DNA of 64,000 nt. Source: Rhodospirillales bacterium. Lineage in GTDB: Bacteria; Pseudomonadota; Alphaproteobacteria; Rhodospirillales; WMHbin7. The notes under the pieces were generated by a model that was given only the letters and a program-made list of their open reading frames with translations, was not told the origin of the DNA and ran no database searches. The translations under genes were made by a program, and so were the position numbers. Location of the stretch: assembly GCA_016214125.1 (NCBI GenBank), contig JACRPC010000031.1, positions 45,444 through 109,443 of the forward strand, in the 5' to 3' direction. This document shows, one piece after another, positions 56,508 to 64,000 of the stretch (its first letter is position 1; each line of letters starts with the position of its first letter).

Positions 56508-57091
56508 CTAGCCGTCGCCCCCTTGATCGGACTTCGCCAGCCAATCCGTGAGGTGGCGTTCGAAAAAATCCGATCCCGATTGGTCGGTCGTCCACCGCGT
56601 TTTGGGGCGATGGGCAAGGCCAACGAAACTTTGACGTCGAAGATCCTGACGCCATCCGGCCTCAGGACCATGTTTTGTACCCAACTCTTATCCGTCCAGC
56701 CGAGAATGAAAAAGTCGCTTGCCGCGATCGGGCTGAAAGGAGCCTGCCCAGACCCAATTCTTCCCCAAGCCGCAAGGTAGCCTGACCGCAGTTTTGCCCA
56801 GATGTCCGCTTTAAGGGCCTTGATCGCCAAGTCAGGCGCCTTCTGGATTTCCGACCTACGAATCTGCCAATCCAAAAGCCGTTGGGCTTCAGGATTTTTC
56901 CGATATTTCTCCCAGCTCTCAATCCAAGGTGGGCGTCTTAGATTGGGGTTTTCCACACGCCAAGCCTTCTGTACCTCCAGGGCCTTCTCAAGCGCCTCTC
57001 CGATTTTCTCATCCCCAAATCGCGCAAGCGCGTCGATGAGCGTGGCCGCGTCTTCGGGAGGAAGGTCCGGATTGCCAAGCGTCGACGCCAT
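56508..57091 (-). CDS. island protein of unknown function, apparent frameshift
   Basis: From the ATG at 57091, about 175 residues are coherent (MASTLGNPDLPPEDAATLID through LALPIAPKRGGRPTNRDRIF). The frame then runs on into Arg/Pro/Gly-rich nonsense over the AlpA-like gene, to a stop at 56336. In the -1 frame, the sequence after a run of six T (minus strand, about 56566-56571) reads FFERHLTDWLAKSDQGGDG and stops at 56508, just before the next gene. This looks like a true C-terminus, so one T is probably missing, by mutation or sequencing error. No family was recognised; the first half is helical, with an AWRVENPNLRRPPWIESWEKY segment. A further in-frame ATG lies at 57166. Confidence 0.6.
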
Positions 57092-57178
57092 CGGCCGAAT
57101 CCGGCAGGCGACAAGGAAAGCGCACCATCGCAAGCGAATGCATCGCCGATCCATGCTCCTTTCCATCCTTAATAGGCG

Positions 57179-60100
57179 TCAGGAAAGATCGATTCCGACA
57201 ACCGATAACCTTTCAGCCCGATCGCGCCTAGCCGCCAAGGCTTCCGCTTCGCTCGAAAGCCTCGAACATAGGTCGAGAAATCCAAACGCCTCTTCACCAT
57301 CGGGCCTCCAGTTTCGCGGGGATTCGAGATTGACCAAGACGAGAATGCCGTGGTGGGAATTGTTGGCGCGCATATATTGGCCGACCAATTGCGTTTCAAG
57401 AGCGCTCCGCCGCAGGTCATTGTAGCTGTTCTTGTGCGCCCATTTGATCTCGATCGTAACCGGATCAAGCGTGGCGGCGACAAGGCGGATATCGGGCTTC
57501 TTGTGTCTGGCGACTTCGCCCTCTCGGACGACATAATACATACGTTGGCTACGATCCCTGAGCTTGCCGGCCAGCCAAACTTGAACAACCTCTTCGTCGT
57601 CACCAACCCCAAATCGACCGCGCTCGGAAAAATCGCCGTCTTCGGCGTCACGCTTAATGTCATCAAGGCGCCATAACGCGATATCGAACAATTCATCCGA
57701 TGATCGCGGCGGGCGCTCGAACCGCTCCGCGAAGGCAACAACATCCTCAGCCGACCAGGCCGGGTGGTCGGCGTCGCTCTTGGCTCTGTTCATCGCGAGG
57801 TGAAGCAACCAATCCCTGCCACGAGCAAATGCGGGTTGTTCGGCCCAAGCGGTCAAAAGGTCGTAGGTCTCCCTTCCGGGAATGTCGGCAAGAACGCCAA
57901 GCAGTATTTCTGCAAACTGCTCAGCATTACGGTATGAAAAAGGCGCATTATCTTCTTCAGTCCTAATGTGCTGAAAAAAAAGCGGTACGAACTGGGCAAG
58001 CGCTTCAGTTCGATGGAAGTCGGGATCGTCCAGCGAGACAAAGTCGCTGTCTGGCTCAAAGAGGGCATTGGCAAGCCCAACCATCAAATGGTCAGCATCG
58101 GCGGCACGTTCGGCCAAGTGGCATTCAAGAAAATCCAGACACGTCAGCGCCTCCACCTGCAACCAAGTGGAAAGCCAAAGAAGAAACCTGTTTTGGTTCG
58201 AAACAGCCGCCAAGGTCCGAGCCGGAGCAAGAACGGCCAATGTCGCCCGATCCCCGGCCTTCATAAGACATTTGACGGCGTCATGCGCAACTTCAAAGTT
58301 CGGGGGCTCTGCTGCCCTTAATAGGGCGGCGATCTCGGGGGCAATAAAATCGCGCAGCGGCCCTTCATCATAGACGAGTGTACGAATTGTCCCATGAATC
58401 TGCTTGTCCTCGGAAAGGGCAAATTCACCTCTTAATTCCTCTTTCAGAACCGATCTTACAGCATTGGGATGGGCCACGAGTAAGCGTGGCATCCAGCGCG
58501 GAAAGCCATCCAACTGATAAGGGGCGTGACGAGCAGCCGTGATGGCAAGCTTGTTCGAAAGCGCTGAAAAATCCAAGCCGTCTTCGACATCAAGCTCGAT
58601 ACCCAAGAGGGCGACATGAGTTTCATCGAAAATTCGATTGGGCTCTTCAAATCTTACCGGCGGCTGCCACCGGCGCCAATAATTCTTTAAGCCCTTGCGC
58701 ACCAGCCAAGCGACGAAAGGCCCATATTGGCGATGGATGCTTTCATATTGATACGGCGGTCGACGCTCATTGCAGATAAAGTATCTATAGAGCCCCCACG
58801 CATTTCCATCGACCAATTTCCGCCAATTCAAAACAACACTCCCAACTATGCGCATCCAATTAAGCTGCCCTTTCAGCACCCTTTGAATTTCCCCACGATT
58901 GAATATTTTTTTCCGAAGGCGGCCCATAAATTGGAGTATTGGATTGGTCATTTCTGACCAGTAAGTTCGCCAAAGAATCGGAGATGATATTGCACAGGCC
59001 ATGATCGAAAGACCTTGGTGCGGCCAACGACCTTTTAGGCGCCAAAGAACGATTGCCAGACGGAACGCTAGGCGCCGTTCGTCGGCATTCGCTTTTTTTT
59101 CGCGCGCATCTGCCAGCAGCCAGTCAATATCCCGTTTGCTAAGCACCCATGGAGCGTCGAAAGCAGAAAGTCGGTACTGCCGGATTTCACAGTCCCTCCC
59201 TTCAGAACCCTGCTCCGATCGGAGCCGCCAGAAAAGGGTGCGGCGCAAGCTTTGATGAGGCGACAAGGGCTCTTGAAGAACGAAATCCGGATCGCGATCC
59301 CTCCCTTGAAATGAATGGAATAATTCGAGCTCGTCGATTGCCGGTCCCACCTCATCCGGTTGCAAGCCGGCAAGATCACCGGCCTTGAGCAGGCGAACGA
59401 GAGCATGCTTCAGCGTCTCCCCCAGCCAACCGAGGGGTTGGAATATTTCTGGGGCCCCCCTCTCTTCGGAGTTAAAAGGCGATCCTTGGAGCAAAGCCAA
59501 TAACAAGCGGATGAAGGCAGGCAGGCGCGGTATGTCGATTCCCGCTATCGCTAATTTCTCCAGTGTTTGGGGCAATCCGAAAATGGAGCGAAATTCGGCA
59601 TTCTCGGTCTTCCGTAGCAAATGGCCCAACATTGCTTCGTCAACGTGCTTCGGGTAGAGATTATTGATAAGAAGGCTGGCGAGGCCGACGGAAATTTTGG
59701 TGCCGGCGATGGCCGCGCTCGCCAGTTCGAGAAGCTGCCTGTGATTGCCAATTACTCCAAGCGCTGTGAGGGCGGTCCAACTCAGATCATTCGACTGTTC
59801 GCCTTCGCGTGACTGCTCCCCATCGCGCACGATGGCCAAGACGATATCGGCACATGCCCGAAGGCGACCTTCGCGAACGAGCAGCAGCAGCATTCTCTTG
59901 CTATCGGTCGAAACGGCGTGGCTTTTCAGCAATTCAATGATCGTCGGCGCCAAGGCGTCGTCGCTCAGGCGACGAAGCTGTGATAAGTCTTCAGATTCTT
60001 CCTGCGAGGAGCCTTGCTCGGCAATTCGTCGAAGGAGGGTTGTTCGATCCTCCAAACGAAGCGACTGAGGGTCGCCATGCCGGAGCAAGATATCGGCCTC

Positions 60101-61375
60101 GACTTCCATTATTCGCGCATGAATTTTTCGGTTCCAGCCGGCTAGCCAACCGGCGACCGGCGCCAAGGAGGGAGCGACAACATCGCGGTCCTCATAGCTT
60201 GGGCGAAACAGCAAGCGTTCGATGCGGCTGGTCGGGCAGTTGGCTTCCATTAGATTCTTTAGCCAACAGGCGGCGAGGTAATCGATGGTGTTTCGGTGGT
60301 GGAAGCGAATTTTTCCAAACGACGCTTCGTCAAAAATGGCCCGGCCGAGCAAGGTCCGAACTTCACGCTCCGGCCAGTCCGGGAGAATGACCGACGGATC
60401 AAGGCCGGTTGCCTGACCATCGCGGCTTGCCGGCTCGCCCGGAATGGGAAAAGTAAACTGGCGACAGAAAGTGACCGCCGCCGCCAGGCGTTCGATCCCC
60501 TTGCGAGCCCGAGCATGATCCAGATGATCGTGCCCGATCCTGAAATTGTTAATCTCCTTAAGCTTGCAGTCGATATCGTATTCGAGAATCTCGGTCCGCG
60601 AGCCAAGCCGCCGATTTTGGTTCCAATATCGGATCAGGTTTTCGACGTCGATCGGACGGCGGGCGAAGTCCCATGCATCCTTCTCATGAATGGCGTCGAG
60701 AAAGTCATCCGCGTTTTCAAGCCGCGCCTTTGCCATGATGCGAATGCGCTTTTCGTCGAGCGGGGCCAGTTGAAAGACGGCGACGACACGGGCCCGCTTG
60801 TTCCCTTCTTCTTGTGAAGAATCGCTTTCTTGTTTGGTGGACTCGATGGCCAATGGCGGCAGAAGCTCTCGGATGATTTCCGGATCGGACACCGCTTGCC
60901 ATTCGCTAACCCGACAAGACAGGAGAACGCGGGCGCGTTTGACGTGGGCGCCAAGGTTGCGAGAGAAGCCCTTTAGGGCTTGGGAAAAGGCATGATGATT
61001 GGCCAGCCTGGCTTCATCGACAGCATCCAAGAAAAAAACCGCCGGATCGTCTCCCTTGTGCCATTGCCAATAGCGCTTCACCTCGTCATCGGGTCCAAGG
61101 ATATCGGGGATGATCCTGGCGACCAGTTCCTCGATTGGGAGGAAGAAGGCGAATGCGCCATCCGCGCTAAGCTTTTTCTGTTGGGCTTTGAATTCCCAGG
61201 TCTTGCCGCTTCCCGCTTCGCCAAGAACGACGACGCGACCATGCTCGATAAGGCTATTCCAATTTATTTGGCCTGAGGCCGCTCCAAAATAGCTGAGCAG
61301 GGCCGACTGCTCCGGATCGGCCTTCTCATCGTGCCGGATAAACTCTCGGTTGAGGTCGATGAATCCGCTGGTCAT
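57179..61375 (-). CDS. NACHT/STAND-like NTPase with C-terminal PD-(D/E)XK nuclease domain
   Basis: The ~1,398-residue protein starts at MTSGFIDLNREF; a longer frame begins at 61471. Near the N-terminus is a P-loop NTPase: Walker A GEAGSGKT (about 52-59), Walker B FFLDAVDEA (about 114-122) and a sensor-like LLSCRVSEW (about 152-160). This resembles NACHT/STAND ATPases. A very long helical-repeat-like region follows, with no enzyme motif. The last ~100 residues carry D1295, then E1309-I-K1311 (TIEIKW), then ETQLVGQYMRA, a PD-(D/E)XK nuclease signature. Such proteins sense phage and trigger a nuclease in known defence systems; here the effector is at the C-terminus. No Shine-Dalgarno was seen. 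GC content is lower than in the chromosomal genes. Confidence 0.78.
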   Translation of the reverse strand: MTSGFIDLNREFIRHDEKADPEQSALLSYFGAASGQINWNSLIEHGRVVVLGEAGSGKTWEFKAQQKKLSADGAFAFFLPIEELVARIIPDILGPDDEVKRYWQWHKGDDPAVFFLDAVDEARLANHHAFSQALKGFSRNLGAHVKRARVLLSCRVSEWQAVSDPEIIRELLPPLAIESTKQESDSSQEEGNKRARVVAVFQLAPLDEKRIRIMAKARLENADDFLDAIHEKDAWDFARRPIDVENLIRYWNQNRRLGSRTEILEYDIDCKLKEINNFRIGHDHLDHARARKGIERLAAAVTFCRQFTFPIPGEPASRDGQATGLDPSVILPDWPEREVRTLLGRAIFDEASFGKIRFHHRNTIDYLAACWLKNLMEANCPTSRIERLLFRPSYEDRDVVAPSLAPVAGWLAGWNRKIHARIMEVEADILLRHGDPQSLRLEDRTTLLRRIAEQGSSQEESEDLSQLRRLSDDALAPTIIELLKSHAVSTDSKRMLLLLVREGRLRACADIVLAIVRDGEQSREGEQSNDLSWTALTALGVIGNHRQLLELASAAIAGTKISVGLASLLINNLYPKHVDEAMLGHLLRKTENAEFRSIFGLPQTLEKLAIAGIDIPRLPAFIRLLLALLQGSPFNSEERGAPEIFQPLGWLGETLKHALVRLLKAGDLAGLQPDEVGPAIDELELFHSFQGRDRDPDFVLQEPLSPHQSLRRTLFWRLRSEQGSEGRDCEIRQYRLSAFDAPWVLSKRDIDWLLADAREKKANADERRLAFRLAIVLWRLKGRWPHQGLSIMACAISSPILWRTYWSEMTNPILQFMGRLRKKIFNRGEIQRVLKGQLNWMRIVGSVVLNWRKLVDGNAWGLYRYFICNERRPPYQYESIHRQYGPFVAWLVRKGLKNYWRRWQPPVRFEEPNRIFDETHVALLGIELDVEDGLDFSALSNKLAITAARHAPYQLDGFPRWMPRLLVAHPNAVRSVLKEELRGEFALSEDKQIHGTIRTLVYDEGPLRDFIAPEIAALLRAAEPPNFEVAHDAVKCLMKAGDRATLAVLAPARTLAAVSNQNRFLLWLSTWLQVEALTCLDFLECHLAERAADADHLMVGLANALFEPDSDFVSLDDPDFHRTEALAQFVPLFFQHIRTEEDNAPFSYRNAEQFAEILLGVLADIPGRETYDLLTAWAEQPAFARGRDWLLHLAMNRAKSDADHPAWSAEDVVAFAERFERPPRSSDELFDIALWRLDDIKRDAEDGDFSERGRFGVGDDEEVVQVWLAGKLRDRSQRMYYVVREGEVARHKKPDIRLVAATLDPVTIEIKWAHKNSYNDLRRSALETQLVGQYMRANNSHHGILVLVNLESPRNWRPDGEEAFGFLDLCSRLSSEAEALAARRDRAERLSVVGIDLS

Positions 61376-61706
61376 TCTGGAAGTATGAACAGTCGATCGG
61401 ATCGCGGCAAGTTTGTATGGGCTTGCGGGCTTAAATTGCCTTTTTGCGCCACTCGCCATTGTCGCGCCCATAGGGCGGTCCTTGGTACCCGTCCGTTTCT
61501 GACGCCAGCGCCGACCATCCTCGAGGCACTCGAGACCATCGGGTGCGCCTCATGTCGTCTTCTATCATCATCTGGCCGGCGGAACCGGGGCTTTGCGCGG
61601 ACCGCGCTGTGCTTGGGCTTGGCCCCGGTTTGGCGCGTCACCAAGGGCCGCCCTGGCCGGGCCGTGGCGACCTCCTTCTTGCGCATCGTTAGAGGCTGGG
61701 CTTGCC
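61376..61706. other. divergent intergenic region, no gene seen
   Basis: This 330-bp region lies between the NTPase and the pentapeptide-repeat gene. Its left 96 bp could encode an N-terminal extension of the NTPase. The rest is GC-rich with no clear promoter boxes; a small CTCGAG-centred repeat (CCTCGAGGCACTCGAGACC) lies near 61520. Confidence 0.4.
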
Positions 61707-62384
61707 ATGCCGCCGATCGACGCGCCAAGAAGTCGCAAGGGGCTCGATCCGGCTTTGCGCCCGATCGGTCGGGAGGCGATCAAGGCCAAGATTGCCGACC
61801 ATCGGCTTTGGCTGGAAAGCGATGGCGCCGCCGGCAAGCAGGCCGTTTTCTTTTGCTGCGATCTGAACGGGGCGGATTTTTCCCAAGCCTCGCTGCGCAT
61901 GGCCTCGTTCGAATGGGCCGATCTGCAAGCGGCCGATTTCCGAGGGGCCGATCTGCGGGGCGCCAGCTTCTATCGGGCCGATGTGCGTGGGGCGCGATTC
62001 GACCACGCGCGGGCCGACGCCATCATGATGTGGGGCGCGCTTGGCCAGGATGCCGGTTTTGCCAAGGCCTCGCTTGCCGACGCGTTCTTTCGTTACGCTC
62101 AGCTCGAACGGTCGGCGTTCGACCGCGCCAATCTGACCAACGCCGATTTCGCCGATGCCGTTTTCGACGGGGCCAGCTTTCGGCGCGCCACTATTTCCGG
62201 GGTCAATCTGTGGTGCCTTTCCTTGCCCCCCGCTTTGATCGAGGGCGCACGCGCCAACAAGAGAACGTCCCTCAATGTGCCCGATGGCTTCCGCCTGCAA
62301 AGCGCCGACCATCCCGACCGATGGGTCGAGTTCAAGGAAGGGAAGGTTAAGGAAATCGATAAGATCACCGGAATGGAGGTGTGA
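61707..62384 (+). CDS. pentapeptide-repeat protein
   Basis: The 225-residue protein starts at the ATG preceded by AGAGGCTGGG. After ~45 residues there is a run of A(D/N)LxX/F pentapeptides (CDLNGADFSQASLRMASFEW, then ADLQAADFRGADLRGASF and further units up to about 170). It should fold as a right-handed quadrilateral beta-helix. The last ~50 residues (LPPALIEGARANKRTSLNVP, then EFKEGKVKEIDKITGMEV) are non-repeat. Its role is unknown; family members include gyrase-protecting DNA mimics and exported effectors. It is divergent from the large NTPase gene. Confidence 0.85.
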   Translation: MPPIDAPRSRKGLDPALRPIGREAIKAKIADHRLWLESDGAAGKQAVFFCCDLNGADFSQASLRMASFEWADLQAADFRGADLRGASFYRADVRGARFDHARADAIMMWGALGQDAGFAKASLADAFFRYAQLERSAFDRANLTNADFADAVFDGASFRRATISGVNLWCLSLPPALIEGARANKRTSLNVPDGFRLQSADHPDRWVEFKEGKVKEIDKITGMEV

Positions 62385-62562
62385 GGGCGGCGTGAATCAT
62401 GGCCGAGCTTGGGTGGCGCTCCCTCGTGGCCTCACGAAGATCCCCAATAAACGGCCGATTGGAAAAAAGGCGCCCACAGGATAGTTGCGTGTACCGCCAC
62501 AGCGCCTTACAATCTTTTGCAGAGAAAGGGGTAGCCATGCAATTTGCCGGGGCTCTTGAAAA

Positions 62563-63873
62563 ATGAACGGGTTTTTCAGCCAGGTCCAAAGTTGGCTTTC
62601 CGCCGAAAACAGCGGGCGCTACCTCGCCTTGATTCTTGAGGAATTGGCCAAGCACGAGCCCAAGATACTCGTAAAATTTATTGGCGATACATTTGGTAAA
62701 AAACATGGGAATTTGAAACGCATTGAAGCATCGCGGGAGGATTATCTTGGAGAAGCCGGGCGATCGGATTTACAGATAAAAATTGGCGATGATAAATATT
62801 TGATCGAGATAAAATATAATGACGATTTCTTGGGGGAGCAGCTTGAAAAATATTTAGAGTACTGTGATGACAATAATATGCATTTGCTTGTGCTGACAAA
62901 AAATCCGCTATCTGACCAGGAAATTGGGCAAATAGAAAGTGATGGCCATCGGCATAAATATTTCTCCGATCTGGTTCCGTATCTAAAACTAGAACGCGCG
63001 GGCCTTCTTTCTCGTTTTTTTCTGGAATACCTGGATAGCGAGGGCTTGGTCATGAAAGAAGTTGATTGCAAGATGCTGTTTCGGTTTTTCCACCGCATTG
63101 TAAACCCATGGGGTGAAAGTGGCCGCATTGCGATGAAGAGTGCCCTGGAGGATGGGCCAAATAATTTTAAGTATATGCTAAACAATATGCAAATTATTGC
63201 AGACCACGTAACCCCAATGTTGCGCAAAAAAATTGCAGATGAACAAAATATAAAGCAGGGGGCCACCGTTGATTTTGAGGTTTTTCCGAGTGTTAACGTT
63301 AAGCCGACCGTAAAATTGGCGCTTGACAAATTCATAATGCAGCCAAACAAAAAAGAACTTATCAAATTTGTTGCATCGTTAGTCGATAAAAATGGAAATA
63401 TTAAAAATAACTTGCTAAAGAATGGGGAGGCTAAAAAGAACATTTTGCTATTTGACAAAATTTTGAAAAAAGTTGTTTCCTATTTACCAAAAGACGAGGA
63501 GCTCTGCATCGAATATAAAACACGAACAGGTGGTGAGATTTATATTTTTGCTAGAAATATATTTGAAAGAGGGGATGGTGATAAAGCCGAAGGTGTTGAA
63601 GGCAAATCGTTTTATCTTGAGTATGGATTTTATTTTCTGGTATGCCCAAATAAAGATAAAAAAATTGAAAGCATTGAAATCTATGCTCGATTTTGTAGCG
63701 ATAATATAGATAAAAATTCCGATGTGGATAAAAGGGGTAATATGGATAAAGAAATCGACATGGCAGACATTGGGAAAAGCATCAACAAGGATGCCTTAGT
63801 AAAGAAAATTATTAATGCAATAAAAAATGATGCTCAATACGTATTGAGCAATGGGCTAATGGACCGACTCTAA
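62563..63873 (+). CDS. AT-rich PD-(D/E)XK nuclease-like protein, possibly altered at its 3' end
   Basis: The 436-residue frame has an N-terminal PD-(D/E)XK-like core: D69 in AGRSDLQIKIGDD, then E82-I-K84 in YLIEIKY, and a later LVLTKNPLSDQEIGQ strand. The rest (about 180-420) is Lys/Asn/Ile-rich with no recognised domain. Base composition is far more AT-rich than the rest of the window, so it came from another source. The last residues and stop lie inside the end of an IS630-type transposase gene on the other strand, so the original C-terminus may have been replaced. Defence-type nuclease is a reasonable guess. Confidence 0.65.
   Translation: MNGFFSQVQSWLSAENSGRYLALILEELAKHEPKILVKFIGDTFGKKHGNLKRIEASREDYLGEAGRSDLQIKIGDDKYLIEIKYNDDFLGEQLEKYLEYCDDNNMHLLVLTKNPLSDQEIGQIESDGHRHKYFSDLVPYLKLERAGLLSRFFLEYLDSEGLVMKEVDCKMLFRFFHRIVNPWGESGRIAMKSALEDGPNNFKYMLNNMQIIADHVTPMLRKKIADEQNIKQGATVDFEVFPSVNVKPTVKLALDKFIMQPNKKELIKFVASLVDKNGNIKNNLLKNGEAKKNILLFDKILKKVVSYLPKDEELCIEYKTRTGGEIYIFARNIFERGDGDKAEGVEGKSFYLEYGFYFLVCPNKDKKIESIEIYARFCSDNIDKNSDVDKRGNMDKEIDMADIGKSINKDALVKKIINAIKNDAQYVLSNGLMDRL
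63831..63850. repeat. perfect 20-bp palindrome at the island-IS junction
   Basis: TGCTCAATACGTATTGAGCA is self-complementary over all 20 bases. It lies within the last codons of the AT-rich gene, 6 nt beyond the transposase stop. It may be connected with the IS end or act as a bidirectional stop signal. Confidence 0.7.
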
Positions 63874-63999
63874 CGCCTCCTTCCCGCGCTTGACGGCAGC
63901 GAGGACACGGTCTGGGTCGGCGGTCCATACGAATGGCTTTGGATCGCCGTTGGTCTCGTCGATGAAGCGATTGATCGCTTCCTGGAGTTCGACGATGGA
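63856..63999 (-). mobile_element. 3' end of an IS630-type transposase gene (partial)
   Basis: Read on the minus strand from the right edge, the frame encodes SIVELQEAINRFIDETN, then DPKPFVWTADPDRVLAAVKRGKEALESVH and a stop. This is the typical C-terminus of IS630-family DDE transposases (the PKPFVWTADP motif). The rest is outside the window. GC content is high, unlike the AT-rich gene it overlaps. Confidence 0.85.
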
Positions 64000-64000
64000 C

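Noticed and set aside
56560..56575. Programmed -1 ribosomal frameshift at the T run
   Set aside because: The codon phase does not form a standard X-XXY-YYZ slippery heptamer and no downstream stem-loop was evident; a simple indel is likelier.

Overview
The window is a GC-rich chromosomal segment, most likely from an alphaproteobacterium of the Rhodospirillales type. The evidence is a split FO cluster with separate b' and b subunits, a 41-residue single-cysteine L36, an ArsR-methyltransferase/metF/metH operon, MlaA/MlaC, and an anaerobic aromatic-CoA gene repertoire as in Magnetospirillum/Rhodopseudomonas-like bacteria. Identification is by gene content only.

Layout. 1-5235: a candidate exported NlpC/P60-like (BPSL0067-type) protein followed by a small secreted protein cut by the window edge, an orphan small-terminase-like gene, a CaiB/BaiF CoA-transferase with an HTD2/MaoC-type hydratase, and a repeat-rich intergenic region. 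5236-21215: housekeeping, with methionine synthesis (regulator-metF-metH plus a secreted protein), mlaA-mlaC, a DsbA-like protein, smc, the ATP synthase FO operon (atpI-B-E-F'-F) with a clear promoter and terminator, rpmJ, and two secreted proteins of unknown function. 21222-31245: a Liv-type ABC transporter, an acyl-CoA synthetase, an AcoR-like sigma-54 regulator, a HlyC-like acyltransferase with a Lys/Ala/Pro-rich tail, and a small charged protein.

31400-52889 is an accessory catabolic region. It holds a tungsten aldehyde:ferredoxin oxidoreductase fused to a MoaD/ThiS domain, two SDRs, two acyl-CoA ligases, an unusual B12-dependent acyl-CoA mutase (separate large and small subunits), a thiolase, two MaoC-type proteins, an atypical amidohydrolase, a 3-hydroxyacyl-CoA dehydrogenase, a lone 4-hydroxybenzoyl-CoA-reductase-like molybdenum subunit, a Liv-type binding protein, one TetR and two MarR regulators, and two benzoyl-CoA reductase subunits (BcrB/BcrC-like) without their ATPase partners. 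Many genes overlap by 4 nt, which points to tight operons. The inferred scheme is uptake of a carboxylic acid, CoA activation, reductive or dehydrogenating ring chemistry, beta-oxidation-like steps, carbon-skeleton rearrangement and thiolysis. AOR could supply reduced ferredoxin to the reductase. The substrate cannot be read from sequence.

After tRNA-Thr(TGT) at 52937-53012 comes an integrated island (53013 to the right edge). It contains an iteron-like non-coding stretch, a TOPRIM/ATPase primase-helicase, a small primase-associated protein, an AlpA-like regulator, a gene with an apparent frameshift, a ~1,400-residue NACHT/STAND-like NTPase with a C-terminal PD-(D/E)XK nuclease (candidate defence protein), a pentapeptide-repeat protein, an AT-rich PD-(D/E)XK protein and the end of an IS630-type transposase. 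No integrase is visible.
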